Under the pieces are notes generated by a model. The model saw nothing but the letters and a program-made list of their open reading frames with translations, searched no databases and was not told the DNA's origin. Positions 20,901 to 34,200 of a stretch of DNA of 64,000 nucleotides are shown piece after piece; within the stretch, counting starts at the first letter, position 1; the number at the start of each line of letters is the position of its first letter. Both the position numbers and the translations under genes were made by a program. Origin of the DNA: Apis mellifera. Taxonomy: Eukaryota > Arthropoda > Insecta > Hymenoptera > Apidae. The DNA is taken from contig NC_037638.1 in assembly GCF_003254395.2 (NCBI RefSeq), positions 11,181,086 through 11,245,085 on the forward strand, written 5' to 3'.

Positions 20901-23900
20901 GCATAAAATTTCACCAAGGATACTATTGAATAGAATAAAAATACTTCACATTATCACATCACAAAATATCTAATACGCATAATATTACATAATATTACAT
21001 AATTATGCGTGCCTAATGATCACTAATCAACTTATTCCGCAAAAATTTCTTTACATAAATTATATTTAATATCAAGCACAACTGAATGACGTGAAGTGCG
21101 AACTCTTATATATGTGTTTCTCGCGGTTAATCGAATTTCTTGGCATCGATATTGACTAGTGATTCTCGCTGGAACATTTTTGGGCGTATTCACAAAGCGT
21201 GTCAACATCTAGTGGAATGGCTATGAATAGAGGTAGCTAGATAAGAATGCATTCTCTTTCCAATTACTTTAGCGCAATTTGCGTATGAATCAGACTTCTT
21301 GTAACGGGAAATCAAAATTTCATTCAATTCCATAGTAGTGATTTAAATAAGATGAAATAAAAAAAAGATGAAATAAAAGAAATGGTCAAAATTAATTGTA
21401 GATATCTTATGAAATTTAATTTGAATATAATTTATAATAGAAATTAAGCCATAATTTAAAGATAATTCAAATTTTTTTCGCTATTATTTCTATTTACTTA
21501 TATTTATTAAATTCTTTTCTTAGTTATTATTATTTTTTTAATTATTTAAAATAAAATAATTTAAATTCCTAATTAATAAAATTTCTGAACTTTTAAACAT
21601 TTGTAAATAACATATAATTTTGATTTAACTTATAACTTATGATTTTGATAACAATTTCATCGAAACTTAACCTCGAAATTTTTATGCGATATTTCAATTT
21701 TATTATTGTATTTTTTTTTTTTTATATTTTTTTATAAAATAAATAAATTTGTGAAAATCACAATCCACAATCTAACTTATTTGAAATAAAAATATTAGAT
21801 AGATAATTCTTAATATTATATAAATTAATATGGTAATATATACTGAGTATTATAGAAAGTTGGAAAGAATATCCGCAAGAAATAACATAATTCCGCCTAC
21901 AGAATACATTTTTATGTCAGTGTTGTTATTAGACATCAACGAAGATTAAATATATATGGAATCATGGAATTATATGTGCATAAATAAATTTATGGTTACT
22001 AAGTCTGTCATTCCTTTCATAGCAATTTTTCTCATTACATGGTTTGTAAACATTTTGTATGTGTATTTGTTGTGCCTTTTTTGGCAGGTTTAGGTTAGGA
22101 GATAAGCAAAATGGAGAAATTGTATATAATACATGTGATTTAAGTTTATTATTCTGTGCTGTAGGATATAAATAAAACATAAATAGAGAGTTTCAGAATT
22201 TGTTGGGAAATGTCAAAGAATTTTAATAATATAAGTATAGAAGTATAGACATAGAATAATAATAATAATAATGATTTTTAATAATGAATATTTTCTGAAT
22301 AAAAGAAATTATTAAGAAAATATTCATTAAATTAGATTTTTATTTTTTTTATTATTAAAACATATTATCTATAGTTTAAAAAAAAATAACTTAAAAAGGT
22401 AATGTAATCTTTTAATTTCTTCGATAATTTAATAAATCGATAATCGAAAGCAACATTTCATACTTCTTTATTTTTGTTTACTTCTCGAATATATGATTAA
22501 TTGATAATCATTTTGATGTGTGCAAACTATAATAAAGGTTTCTTGACAGTATGGAGAATTGATTATTTGAATCAATTGTTTTATCATTTTGTAATCACAA
22601 GAATTATTTATAATTACACAATTTTAATCTAGTTTGTACTTTATGTATAACATTAATCTTCAAAATGAAATTTATATAGAAATAATTTAATGAATATGGA
22701 TTAAATATAATATATTCCATTTATATAAATTAATATTATATATATATTTTTTATGAAAACTTTTTTATGCTTTATTTACTTACCGTATTATGCATAAGTA
22801 TTACATCAAATATGATCATTAGGACTTAATTAATTTTCTTAAAGTTTATCATATTTAAATTAATTATCTATAACTTTAATTAAATAGTTGGTTTTCATTC
22901 TAAATGAATAATAATTATGCAGACTTATATTTTTTATATTTAATAATATTAACGACATTAGTGAAGTATACGATGAACACAAGAAAAATGTTTCTTGAGA
23001 AACATCCATATGTTGATTTACATAATTATTGATCTATAAAAACAATTTCAAATATGCGATTTATGACGAGATTTCATTTCAGACTATTTTAACCTTTTTT
23101 AAAGCATACATATTAATGATACATAAAACAAAAGAAAAATATTTTCCAAAATTTTTATAGTTTTTCATATTTTGTTGGAGTAAATCATTAAAAACGAGAA
23201 AAAAGACAAAATTATATACAACTTAAAATAATTCTTTTAATTTACAAAATTAAAATTAAATTTTTTTTACTACTTTTCTTTCCAAATACCATAAAATTTC
23301 ATCTCTTTCAACATTATTTCAAATTAATCAATTTTCATAAAATTCATTTAAACTACATAACCTCTTTGCAGATCATGAGAGTCCCCTAGAGCAATTATAT
23401 AATTCTATGTTCTCTTGAATTATTATGACATAATCATGTAATTTCATTTAAACACGCGTTTAATATTCATAAAATATTCGATAAGCTGAATATGTGAAAT
23501 TGAATTGTAATATATACGGTAATGTAGCATTTCTGTCTTTTGTAACATGGCACGATCCTTGATTAGAAACATTTGTAGATAATAAATCGGTGTAGCTTAT
23601 TCTTCTGGCTCTTTTGGCGGTCAGTCATAAACCAGAGATCTCTCTCGCGTGAAATAAGAGAAAGTTAGACAAAAGGAGAGAGGAGGAGAGAAAAAGAGAG
23701 AGAGATTTTATGAGTATAACAAGTAGACGAGATAGTGGCATAACAACAGGCGTCTCATGCTGAGAGAAACCACTTTCGCTCTTTTCGCTACTCGACCGTG
23801 CGTTTTCATTTTTCTCCTCTTTCTAATCAGACGACAGACATCGCGTAGTTCATCTACTGTTAGATCTTGCAATTGTTAACCTAGTACAGCATATTGATTT

Positions 23901-24600
23901 CTATCCGCAATTTCAATTGTAGGTTACACACATTTTGTAGAATGATTGTTGAACAAGGTTTTACGAATTTTCCAAACATTATTTTATAATTGATCTTACC
24001 TTAGATTTAAATAAAAAGCAAATTTTCATGCAGAAAAACATTATTGAATTAATAGTGAAATAGGATAATAAATTTAAGAAAATTAATTTTGAAATAAATC
24101 TATAAATTTGATAAAAAAATTATAAAATGATTTTACTTTGTTTTCTAGCTTATGATGTAATGTTAAAGATTTTTGAACAATATGATATTTCTAAAAATAT
24201 TAACAAGAAAATATCTCCTCCTTCAATCACATAATCTATTTAGAATATATATTAAATATAATATATAATATATAATTATATAATGTATAATATATATAAT
24301 TAAATATATAATTATATATTAGTTTATATAAAAATATATGGAAGAAAAGAAGGTGATTAATATCAATATCACGACACAATCACTTCCATAGACTTCGTTT
24401 CAATTTATTTTGCGAATACTTTTCAGATTGTCTACATCTCGGTCCGAACGCTCTTCATTTGTACTTATAGCATAACGTCATGCAGTTGCATCACGGTTAA
24501 ATACTTGTAATTGTTTCATGTGGAGTAGAATCTTTGTGACCAATGTTCTTATATACAGATCGTTGTCTGAAAAAGTTACAGAACAATCGAATCTCGTAGA
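11960..24600. other. Intergenic region between the DOMON gene and prickle
   Basis: About 12.6 kb, very AT-rich. I see no frame with splice or family support. GC-richer patches occur at about 13,100-13,270, 15,600-15,730, 16,430-16,740 (with a short CTCGA-type repeat near 16,530-16,565), 17,940-18,180, 19,090-19,260, 20,040-20,280 and 23,580-23,860. They may be enhancers or untranslated exons. Simple repeats: an (ATT)n run at about 19,448-19,472 and AAT repeats near 22,256-22,272. Confidence 0.5.
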
Positions 24601-24627
24601 AGAACACGGCACTTATTAAAAATGTTA

Positions 24628-24633
24628 TTTATT
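24628..24633 (-). terminator. Candidate prickle poly(A) signal (distal)
   Basis: TTTATT on the plus strand is AATAAA on the minus strand, about 410 bases past the prickle stop codon and near the end of the GC-richer 3' UTR-like stretch. A nearer AATAAA is at 24895-24900. Which one is used cannot be told from sequence. Confidence 0.45.
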
Positions 24634-24894
24634 GGGAATGGCAATGGTAATAAAATATAATATTATCGTCATCATAATTATAAAATACATTCAACGGTAA
24701 TAAAAATAGAAGGAGAAGCGCGATCTTCGCGATTGTTTGGTATTCACGAGTGATCGTATCGGAAGTACGGTTTAACTATATACACGAGGAATATATTAAA
24801 AATCCTCTCTGGAATTTAGTTCGCACTCAAAGCCGAGTCTCGACCGTGGAAAATTTCGTAAACTTCGGTTACATCGATTTTAGGAACTCTTGTT

Positions 24895-24900
24895 TTTATT
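24895..24900 (-). terminator. Candidate prickle poly(A) signal (proximal)
   Basis: AATAAA on the minus strand about 145 bases after the stop codon. Use of this site instead of 24628 would shorten the 3' UTR. Confidence 0.35.
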
Positions 24901-25043
24901 TGTGTTCGTCCATGTTTCGCGTTGTTCGTCGATTCGAGACTTGCACGAACCTATTCCTCACGTCACATAATCGTGAAACAAAAATTTCCCTCGAGACAAT
25001 ACATTGATATAAAAACAATTCTACACAATTCTCGAGGATATCA

Positions 25044-25294
25044 TCAGGACACGATGCATTTATCTGTATCTCTCTGCGTTTGATTCGACGTCGAGGATGT
25101 CGGTGTACGTTTCCTTGCACATGCCACTGCATCATTGGGCACATAAGAGATTCTAACACCGCCATATGCTCTTCTTGGAGGTAAAGCATAAGCTGCAGCT
25201 TCGTCGGAACTGCTTGACGAGCTACAAGTGGAACAGCATGATTCAATGTCTTCTTCATCGCCGTCTATCCTCGATTTTGAGTTTCCAGCAATAC
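25044..25294 (-). CDS. pk: prickle last exon: SYVPND motif and CIVS prenylation box
   Basis: Acceptor TTTATTCCAG. Encodes residues 798-880: DEEDIESCCSTCSSSSSS, LPPRRAYGGVRISYVPNDA, then DTDKCIVS and TGA (25044-25046). The C-terminal CaaX with a terminal Ser predicts farnesylation, as known for fly and vertebrate Prickle. Longer open frames over this exon on either strand read other phases. Confidence 0.95.
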
Positions 25295-28200
25295 CTGGAA
25301 TAAATCATACAATTACAATAAATATAATAATCACAAAAAATGTAATAATTATACATTTTTTAAAAACCTATTCATTAAACCTACCAATATCTTATTGTAA
25401 ATATAATATATATAATAAAAGAATACAATTCTAACATATTGAATAAGATAATTATAAATGCTAGACAGTTTAATGAATTAATTAAACAGTAAAAACAAAA
25501 ATCATGCTTAATAGATAAAATAATACAGTATATATAACAATAAACTTATATCAATTTCAATAATAATAACATTACAGTCAAGATACACATTTTAATTTAG
25601 ATTTAACATTTTTTATCTCAGTATAAAATAACTGATTCCTCTTTAGAATTGTATTATGCAAAACAAGAGAATTTACACACCCCAAACGGATGTGTCAGCT
25701 ACTTCCTCCGATTGTAGGCTTCTCGATCGAGACACGTTTGTTCTCGAGAGCGATGTAAGCGGAGGAGAAGGCGAAGATGACGAATTCCTATCATTATCAG
25801 GCGACAGGGGGATACGGGAGGAGCTCGCTGCGTGATCGTTCATGTCTAAATCGCCCTGAAACCGCACGCGCCGCGACGTTGGTGTCGGAGGGTCGGTTTG
25901 ACCCCCGACAATGAGGGTGGTAGGCGATGTCGCCGATTCTAGCACAACCCCGGATATCGTTGTCGCGACAACACCGGTCGATGTAGACGTTGATGCCGAT
26001 GCCGATGCTCCAGATGATGGTCGGGGAGGTGGTGGTAGCTCTGGCATGCTTGACGCGTGGGAAGGAGCGCAATTCTGAATGCATCTTAATGGCTCACGAT
26101 CCCTCGCTTGCATCAACCTATGAAAAAAAGATTTATAATGATTAATTTATTGTTTGATTGTTTGATTTTGTTTTGTAAACAGTATTGCGGTAATTATATT
26201 GTAATTATAAATAGGGTTGATTAGTTTGTTATGTATAATTTGTATTGTATTTGTGAAGATGAGAATGACACATGATGATGGATGATGAGTTTGTGTAAGA
26301 TGCATAATTTAAAGAAACATTTGAAGAGAGAAGATAATTTACTATACCATATCTCTTAAAAGTATTTGCTCCAATTATCTTTTAGATATTTCAATAATAT
26401 AATTAACTGTAAATATTATATATTATATATTAGATATTTCAATAGTATATTAACTGAATTTTAAAAATGTATAAAAAATAATAATACCTTTATAAGTCAC
26501 AGATTATCAGACTTTGTAATTGGCATTTCATTTGAGAGAATATCATTTAACAGAATAATTTTTTTTGTATAAAAATTTTCATAATATTCTCGTGATTTCA
26601 CTAATAAAAATAATTGCTTTTATAATTAAAAATCTTATATAATTGATCTTATTAATTGATAATGAATTATTGCTAGTTAAGAAATAATTTTAATTTGTCT
26701 AAAAAACTAACTTATTGACAAATTCATTTACCTTCCCAATTCGTTACGACTTTCTTCTGGATGAGAACTACGTTCCTGAAGAAGTCTTTCAAGATTCCTC
26801 TCGAGTAATACACGATCAAGACCATTTGATCTGGAACTGCTCGAAGGAAATGCTTCAACCGGAAATTCAGGGCTTAAAGTGCTTTGCGTAGGTGTTGTCG
26901 CTAGAGAAGCAGATGTCTGATGATGCTTTCTATTCATCCGAGGTGAATTACGTGGCGAACAGAGAGTATGTCTGGATCCAGGTGGTGGTGGAGGTGGTGG
27001 TGGGGGTGGTGGACTTGAGGAACCTTCGCTTGGAGGTGGTGGTCTCCGGCCAGTTCTATAAATTGAATAATAATAAAATAAATTCTTAATCAAAATTATT
27101 TAAAGATCATTAAAATGAATCTAAACAATGATTCTTTGCTTTATCAGAATAAGATTTTCAATAAAAAGACAGAAAAATTGAAAAATAAATAATTAAATGA
27201 AACTGCTTAAATAATACTGTATATAAAAAATTTTATAATAATAAACATTCTCAACCAATAATTAAATTAAACTTAATTGCACTTTTAAAAAAATCTTCAT
27301 TTTCAATTATATAAAAGTTTGAACAATAGAAGGACCTCCTTCCTACCTAAGGAAGGAAGGTGGTGGTGGTGGTGGTCCAGCAGAAGAGTCACTTGGCGTC
27401 GTTGGTAGTTCCCCCTTGCTACAGGCAATACTGCAATAAATGGCACCTCTCCGTGGAAGAAATGGTCGTCCAAGAAGGGATGCGCGACAAGTGGCGCAAC
27501 AGAAGCAAGCCTCGGTTGCGTGCCAATGTTGACCCTCGTGCGACATTTGCCCTTGATCGACACCAATTGGTTCGCCACAACTGTCGCAATACTCAGCGAA
27601 CGAGGCATCAAAACATCGGAGACAGTAAGGTCTGCCTTCTCTCATCACGTACCTTTGACCCCCAAGCTGAAATTATTTAATAAATTATTAAAACATACGT
27701 TTATTATTACATAATAATTAATTATATTTGAGATATTTTCTTCAAATTCTTGATTTTGAACAATATATGTATATACAAGAAAGTATTTAATTATTTAAAA
27801 GTTTTTAGAATAAATATCAGAGAAAAATAAAATAAAGGAATTATTTAAAATTTTAGTTCAAGATAGCTTTTACTTCATTTTATAATAACTTTAAGCAATG
27901 CAAAAATTTTGATTTTTAATTATATAATTATTATTCAATATGCAAAATTGAATCTACCAATCCTATATAAAGATATATAGATATATAATCATTAATATTA
28001 ATCAATAAAATATTAAAATAAATAATAGAAAAAAACTATTTATTAAATTATTCATTTTATTATTCTCTTCATTGCTTAAATTAACGAAATAAAAAAAAAT
28101 ATGCTTCTATTATCAAATTCCATTCGTCTTATCAGTCCATTTCGACGTCTGTTATTACGAGTGTGCACATTATACTGAATAATTGGAGATCTCTAGTGTA

Positions 28201-31200
28201 CAGAAATGGCAATAATTACAATTTGGATCATAATTCTAATTCCATTGTTCATTATCGAATCAGATCGACCGATAAGAAGTTTCCTGTAATCATCTGTACG
28301 ACCTGTGACATTTATCGATACCTTGATTCAATGAATTACAGTGTCACATGTCCTGAACGGGTATCGAGGGAATATAAAGGGGACAGTTCTGAAGCTGACA
28401 GTTAAATCGTCCCACCGTTTCATCCCAAATAACTCTCGGAGGATATCTTTGATGTAAATAATTGTTATGCCCAAAAAACGGAATTTCTGCTGTCTATCAT
28501 TCAATACAAATACTAGATGAGAATACTATCTGCTTTTTTTCAAGCTTTTTTTTATATTCAAATATATTTAATAAAATATATTGTGATATAGATATGGATT
28601 CTTGTGTGGTTAATGCATTTCAAGTGATAAAGTTACAGTATGTACTGGCATATGATTTAATCTGATAGTGAGAAATTAGTAGAAGTAAACGTATCCTGTT
28701 TAAGTCGACAAGGAGTTTTGATTAGTCATCACGATAAGTAAGAAGAGATAATCCCCATTAATCATAAGTCATAAATTGTGAATCCAAGTGAGATATTTGT
28801 TTTTCCTATTTTCTAGTAATTTTTAAGTTCTTTTCTTACTTTTAATGAGAAACAATTTACTTTTATTACTTATTAAATTATACTTTTAAAAGAAATGAAT
28901 TTAAGTATCTTAAACATATGTTAGCAGTATTTAAGTACCAATATTGAGATGCAAATATTCTTTTTACTTATAAATACATAATTCATGAATTTTGCTCGCT
29001 TAATATTCATGGACAGTTAGTAACATCATTTTCTTCAACTGCATTTGAAAGGAACAAAATTAAATAATTGACTTTAAATAATAACAAGAAATATTCTACA
29101 AAATTTAACTTATCTATTCTAATAATTGATGTATTCCAATAACTTGATCTATCTATACTATCATTTCATCATTTCAATCAAATTTACCATAAAACATAAC
29201 TACTCTATTCCTTCTAAAACACAATAATTTTGTTCCCATAAATTTCTTATTAATTTCACTGTAATAATAATGCCAGATTCAAAAAATAATCATTGACTGA
29301 CATTATCATACCTTTTCTCTCTACATTTGATTTCATAAATTCTGATTTCATAAAACAAGTTGACTAACCAATTTTAAAAATCATAGAAAAATATTTACAT
29401 CTTCATCAACTTTTTCAGATTCACGACAATTGATTCACAACTGATCCGATCTTTGATCCAATCAAAATTGTCCTATTTGATCCAAAGTTTCGACACCCCA
29501 TATTTTTACCTGCCGATCGCACTCGAGGCAGGCGAAGTGCCTCATATGCCACGCCCTCCCTTCCGCCTCTGTGCATTCGTCGGCAAGTATGATCTCGTCA
29601 CAAGCGCAGCATCTCGGCTTCAACGTTTCCGCGTGATGCCTGCCGCAGTAAAGCCTGCCTTCCTTCCAGAAGTATATCAGGTCGACGAGCAGCTGCCTGC
29701 ACACGCAACAGACGAAGCAGGCCGGATGCCAGAGGGCGGATGGACCGGCGCGGCTCGCAGCCACTGCCATCTCACCGGCCGCAATCGGCCTGCTGCATTC
29801 GCGGCATCCGGCGCCGTGGGCCCTGTCCAGCTGGCTCGCGTGTCCTCGTCCAAGCGCTTCGCGTTTCCGCTGCGCGGCGAACACCCTAAGCTCCCTCTTC
29901 TCCTCCTCGGTCAGCCCGCTGCAGTACCGTGCCTCGTTGTCGTGCGGTGGGAGTTGTTGCAGCAGTTGCTTCACCCGTTCCCGCTCGCCGGCGCTGCCCG
30001 CGTACGGGATCTTGTCTTCCGGTAGTGCGCTGAAGTACAGGTGTACCTGTGACACATGGCGCGAGAAAATGGTAATTAAGAGCGATACGTGCTGTGAGGT
30101 ATTAGGAGATTTTTTTGGAGGAAGGGGGATATGGTGATCACGAGGAAGAGGGAAGCGGTATAAATTTGAAAGCTGAATAAAGAGGATTCTTTTTTTTTTT
30201 GATGGAGAGATAATGAGTGAGTACTCGATACTCTTATTAATTAAAATTCTTTTTTTTCTTTTTTTAATTCTTGTAAAAATATAATTTCTAAGAAATTATA
30301 GATTTGTAGAAACGATATTGTTATATATTTTAGAAGATTGGAAGAGGAAATAGTTTTGATGGGTATTTGAACTTTGATATTATAATGTGTTTCATAAGTT
30401 TCTTTTTTTTTATGAAATAAAATTCTATATCATAAAACTTTTATAAAATAAATTCTTGGTTTTATATTACAGCTTTTTTTCAATTATGTTTTGAATTATG
30501 CAATAAATCAGATACTTTATACTACATAATATATAATACTGTATAATAATAATATAAGAATAATATAAAAATATATTATTCTATAATTGAAATTCTTTTA
30601 GAAAATTCTATCTGAAAATTATAAATGTAAAATTATTATTAATATCTGTAAAAGTTAATTTTCAATTATACAATGACAAAAATTTCAATAAAAATGAAGA
30701 AAATAATATGTATATTTTGATATAGTTTGAAACTACTGCATAGCTCTTATAAAGATTAGATTATGTGATATGAAAAAGCATTATATGATGAGATTTAATC
30801 TATATCTATATGTATTTATCACAATAAAAGGAAAAATGGAATAAATATGATTGTGAAAAAAAATAATAGAAATAAGAATAATTTAATCATTTTTTAATAA
30901 TAATCATAATAAATTTTACGAGGTTAGCTGAAAAGGTTAAAAGCTTTAGATATATATCACGATGCTCGATATTCATCATTCATGAATAATTCAGAAATGT
31001 AATGCTTACAGTTACACGAGACACGTGACGGTCTCCTCCCTTGAACAAAACATTAGTAAAGTAGTCTGTAATAGTGTTTTATTTCAGGATCAAATCATTT
31101 TCGAGTTATATTCTCTTAACATCTTTTGATGTTTTTATTTAATAAAAAAATAAATATAAATAAAGGCGAGAATAATGAATCTATAATTCATATACTATAT

Positions 31201-34200
31201 AAATAGTGGTATAGTGAAAAAGCAAGGTTTAATTTTATATAATTATTTGACAACAAATAGTTTCAAAAATTTAAATTTGACATTTTAAAAATAGAATTAT
31301 ATAATTTTATCATTTATCACTTAAAAGTTCATATTTTATCATTCATTATTGCATGAAATAAAAAATCTTTTATAAATATTATAACAATAATTTATTGGTA
31401 TTGAGAATTATTTTAGAAAATGGATAGATAGAATGCCCAAAATTTGTTTGAAGAAATTTATCAGTTTAATTCATCTAAGATTTTGTATATATGTTTCTTT
31501 TTTTAATGTTAGTAATATTATTTTTTAATTTATACAATTTACAATATACAAAAAATAAATTTTAAACATCTATCATAGTTAATAAAATCATGAACAGCAA
31601 TGCACAAATCTAGTATTAATTTAAAAAAAAAAAGAGAGAGAGAAAATAAAGAATATTTCAAATTAAAAATAAGAGAAGCAAGTCTTTAAAAGCGAAGAGA
31701 TAAAATCGATTGCATCAAGGGAACATCAATATGTCGGTATTCTAAGCGTGTCAAATAAGTTATTTTCTTACTTGATCCGGCCTGAGACCTGGCGGGACCC
31801 ACGTGTACTCTTCGAGGGCGCATCCGCTGTCATCGTCGCTCTGAGAATGCCTCTGATGATGCATCAGGGCCTCCTGAAGGGCGAGGCCCGGCGGAGCCGG
31901 TTGCACGGGACTTTTGAAGGGTTCCTGATGAGAAGAACCGGCGGCCCCACTTTGGAAAGCCATGGCCATGGCCATCGGCGGACCAGGACCGAGGCCGAGT
32001 CCCGAGGGACCACCCGCCTCCGTCGAAGTCCGCTGATGTTCCTCCCTGGGACACCTGCAGCTTCTGCACACCTTTCTGGAATCAGAATTCTGAATTAAAG
32101 TGAAGCTGTCTAGAAATAACGAGATCATCGATCCTTTTTTTCTCTGATTTTGCACTAAAAATAAGTTGATGCCTGATTTTTGGATCAAATGGAAAGTCTC
32201 AGAAAGTTTTTTAGCTTATAAAAAATTAAAATGTGTATTTTTTTTTAAATTATATTATTTTTATGAAATAATTTGATGAGTAATAATTGTTGATGAATAA
32301 TAATTAGAATGTTACGATTATTAAAACATGATAAATTATATCAGTATATTTTTATTTTAGCATTACCTAAGTTATTCCTAACAAATTTGCTAAATCTATA
32401 TATTATGTATATATATTGTAGTAAGATAAGTTTATCATTATGAAGATTATAGTAAATTTAATTTATTTTTACATAAAATTTTTATATTAATATTATCATA
32501 TTATTTTATTGTAATTATATATTATATATATTTTATAGTATACTAAATTTTAAATTACAATAGATTTCATTTAACATTAATTTTATAATTTTATTTTATA
32601 TATATGAAACTACATAATTTTTTAATTTATAGCAGATATAGAAGGAGGATGATAATAAAATTTTTTAAAATGTTCTAAAATGAAAATATCGCATTGACCT
32701 TAAGATGATAATGCAGAAAATCAAAATTAAAAAAATATTAATCAATGTAAAATAATTAATTATGATCATTAGTATAATTCATAAAATTAATTATCATATG
32801 CATAATATATAATTTATTAATATAATGATATACAGATTTTGCCTATAAAAGCAAATTGAATCCAAGAAAGAATTTCAATTAAATCCATTTAATTGAAATA
32901 TGAATTTACTAAATAATGAATTTCTATTAAAAATGAGATGTATATTACCATGAAAAAAAAAATAATAATAAGAATGTGAATATTGAAAAAATTTTAATTG
33001 ATTTTAAATTAATATATAAAGTATTAAAATTTTTTTATATAGTATGCAATAACGAACTTATGTAGTAAAGCACGAGTTGCATATTAATGTAGCAACAAGT
33101 TCCAAGAACGAATTCTTTTTCCAGAGGAAGTGATAAATTCGTTTCTCATCAATTCTAAGAAATGAAAAGATCTTGATTATATGTATACTCTACAATTTTG
33201 ATAAAAAAAAAAAATTATAATCGCATAAAATTAATATATCCTTTAATTTTAACTGAAAAATAAGAGAACTAAATATAATCAAAAATAAAAATTAACACAT
33301 GACACATAAAACATTAAAATTCCTTAATTTTAATTAAAAAAAAAAATAGAGAAAAAAAATAAATGTAAACAAAATTGAAATATTATCTTCCAACCAAAAA
33401 TTAAAACCAATTATTTTCATATTATTACATCTAGTAATTTCAGACCAATATAAAATAATATTGATTCAGTTAAAAAAACGAGAGTATATATACACATATA
33501 AATAGAAAATTTATTTAATCCGTAAAAAAAAAAAGAAGAGAAAGAAAAAAAAAGAACAAGCGTTAATTCACTTTCAAGTCGAAAAATACGCATGTACAAT
33601 TTAGGAGGTAGTTTATCATTAAGATGCATGATACGAGAGAAAGAGAAAGATTGCGAGAGATACCGTGACAAGAAAACCTATTTGCATGAAAGACGATGAA
33701 TTGGCGGCGAGTGGTAAGCCTGATTATACAGTAACCAGCGGCAAAACATTTGTTTCCATCGAAATCCCATATAACTACTAGACAGCAAGATCTGAACAAG
33801 TTTGTATAAAAATTAACAAAAATGTATTAATTTAAAAACTAATACATTTTAAGGACAAATGATGGAATTCAATTTTCAATGAGAAAGTGCGAATTTTCTT
33901 TGGTAGTTAATTGTTCAAATTATGTACTAAAACAATACTTTGTTGTTATTTAGATATCATATTCTTTAATAGTGATCTGTTAAAAATGTTAAAAATTAGA
34001 TTTTAAGCTTAATCCTAATCTTCATTTTTATTTTATTTTTTTTTATTAATTCTTACAATTTTAATTTCAATTTTATTTTTATCTGGCAATAAAATCTCTA
34101 TAAATATTATGATCTATAAACTTGTTTTGTTATTTAAAAAATTCATTTTTTCCATTCTGTCCAATTTTAACATCAAATGGAATAAACTTTTCTTTCTTTC

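Noticed and set aside
24750..25258. Open frames on both strands over the prickle 3' end
   Set aside because: They overlap the last prickle exon and 3' UTR in other phases. The correct phase ends in CIVS.
29453..30025. Plus-strand frame of 190 codons
   Set aside because: Antisense to the GC-rich prickle PET/LIM exon, which has clear family identity.
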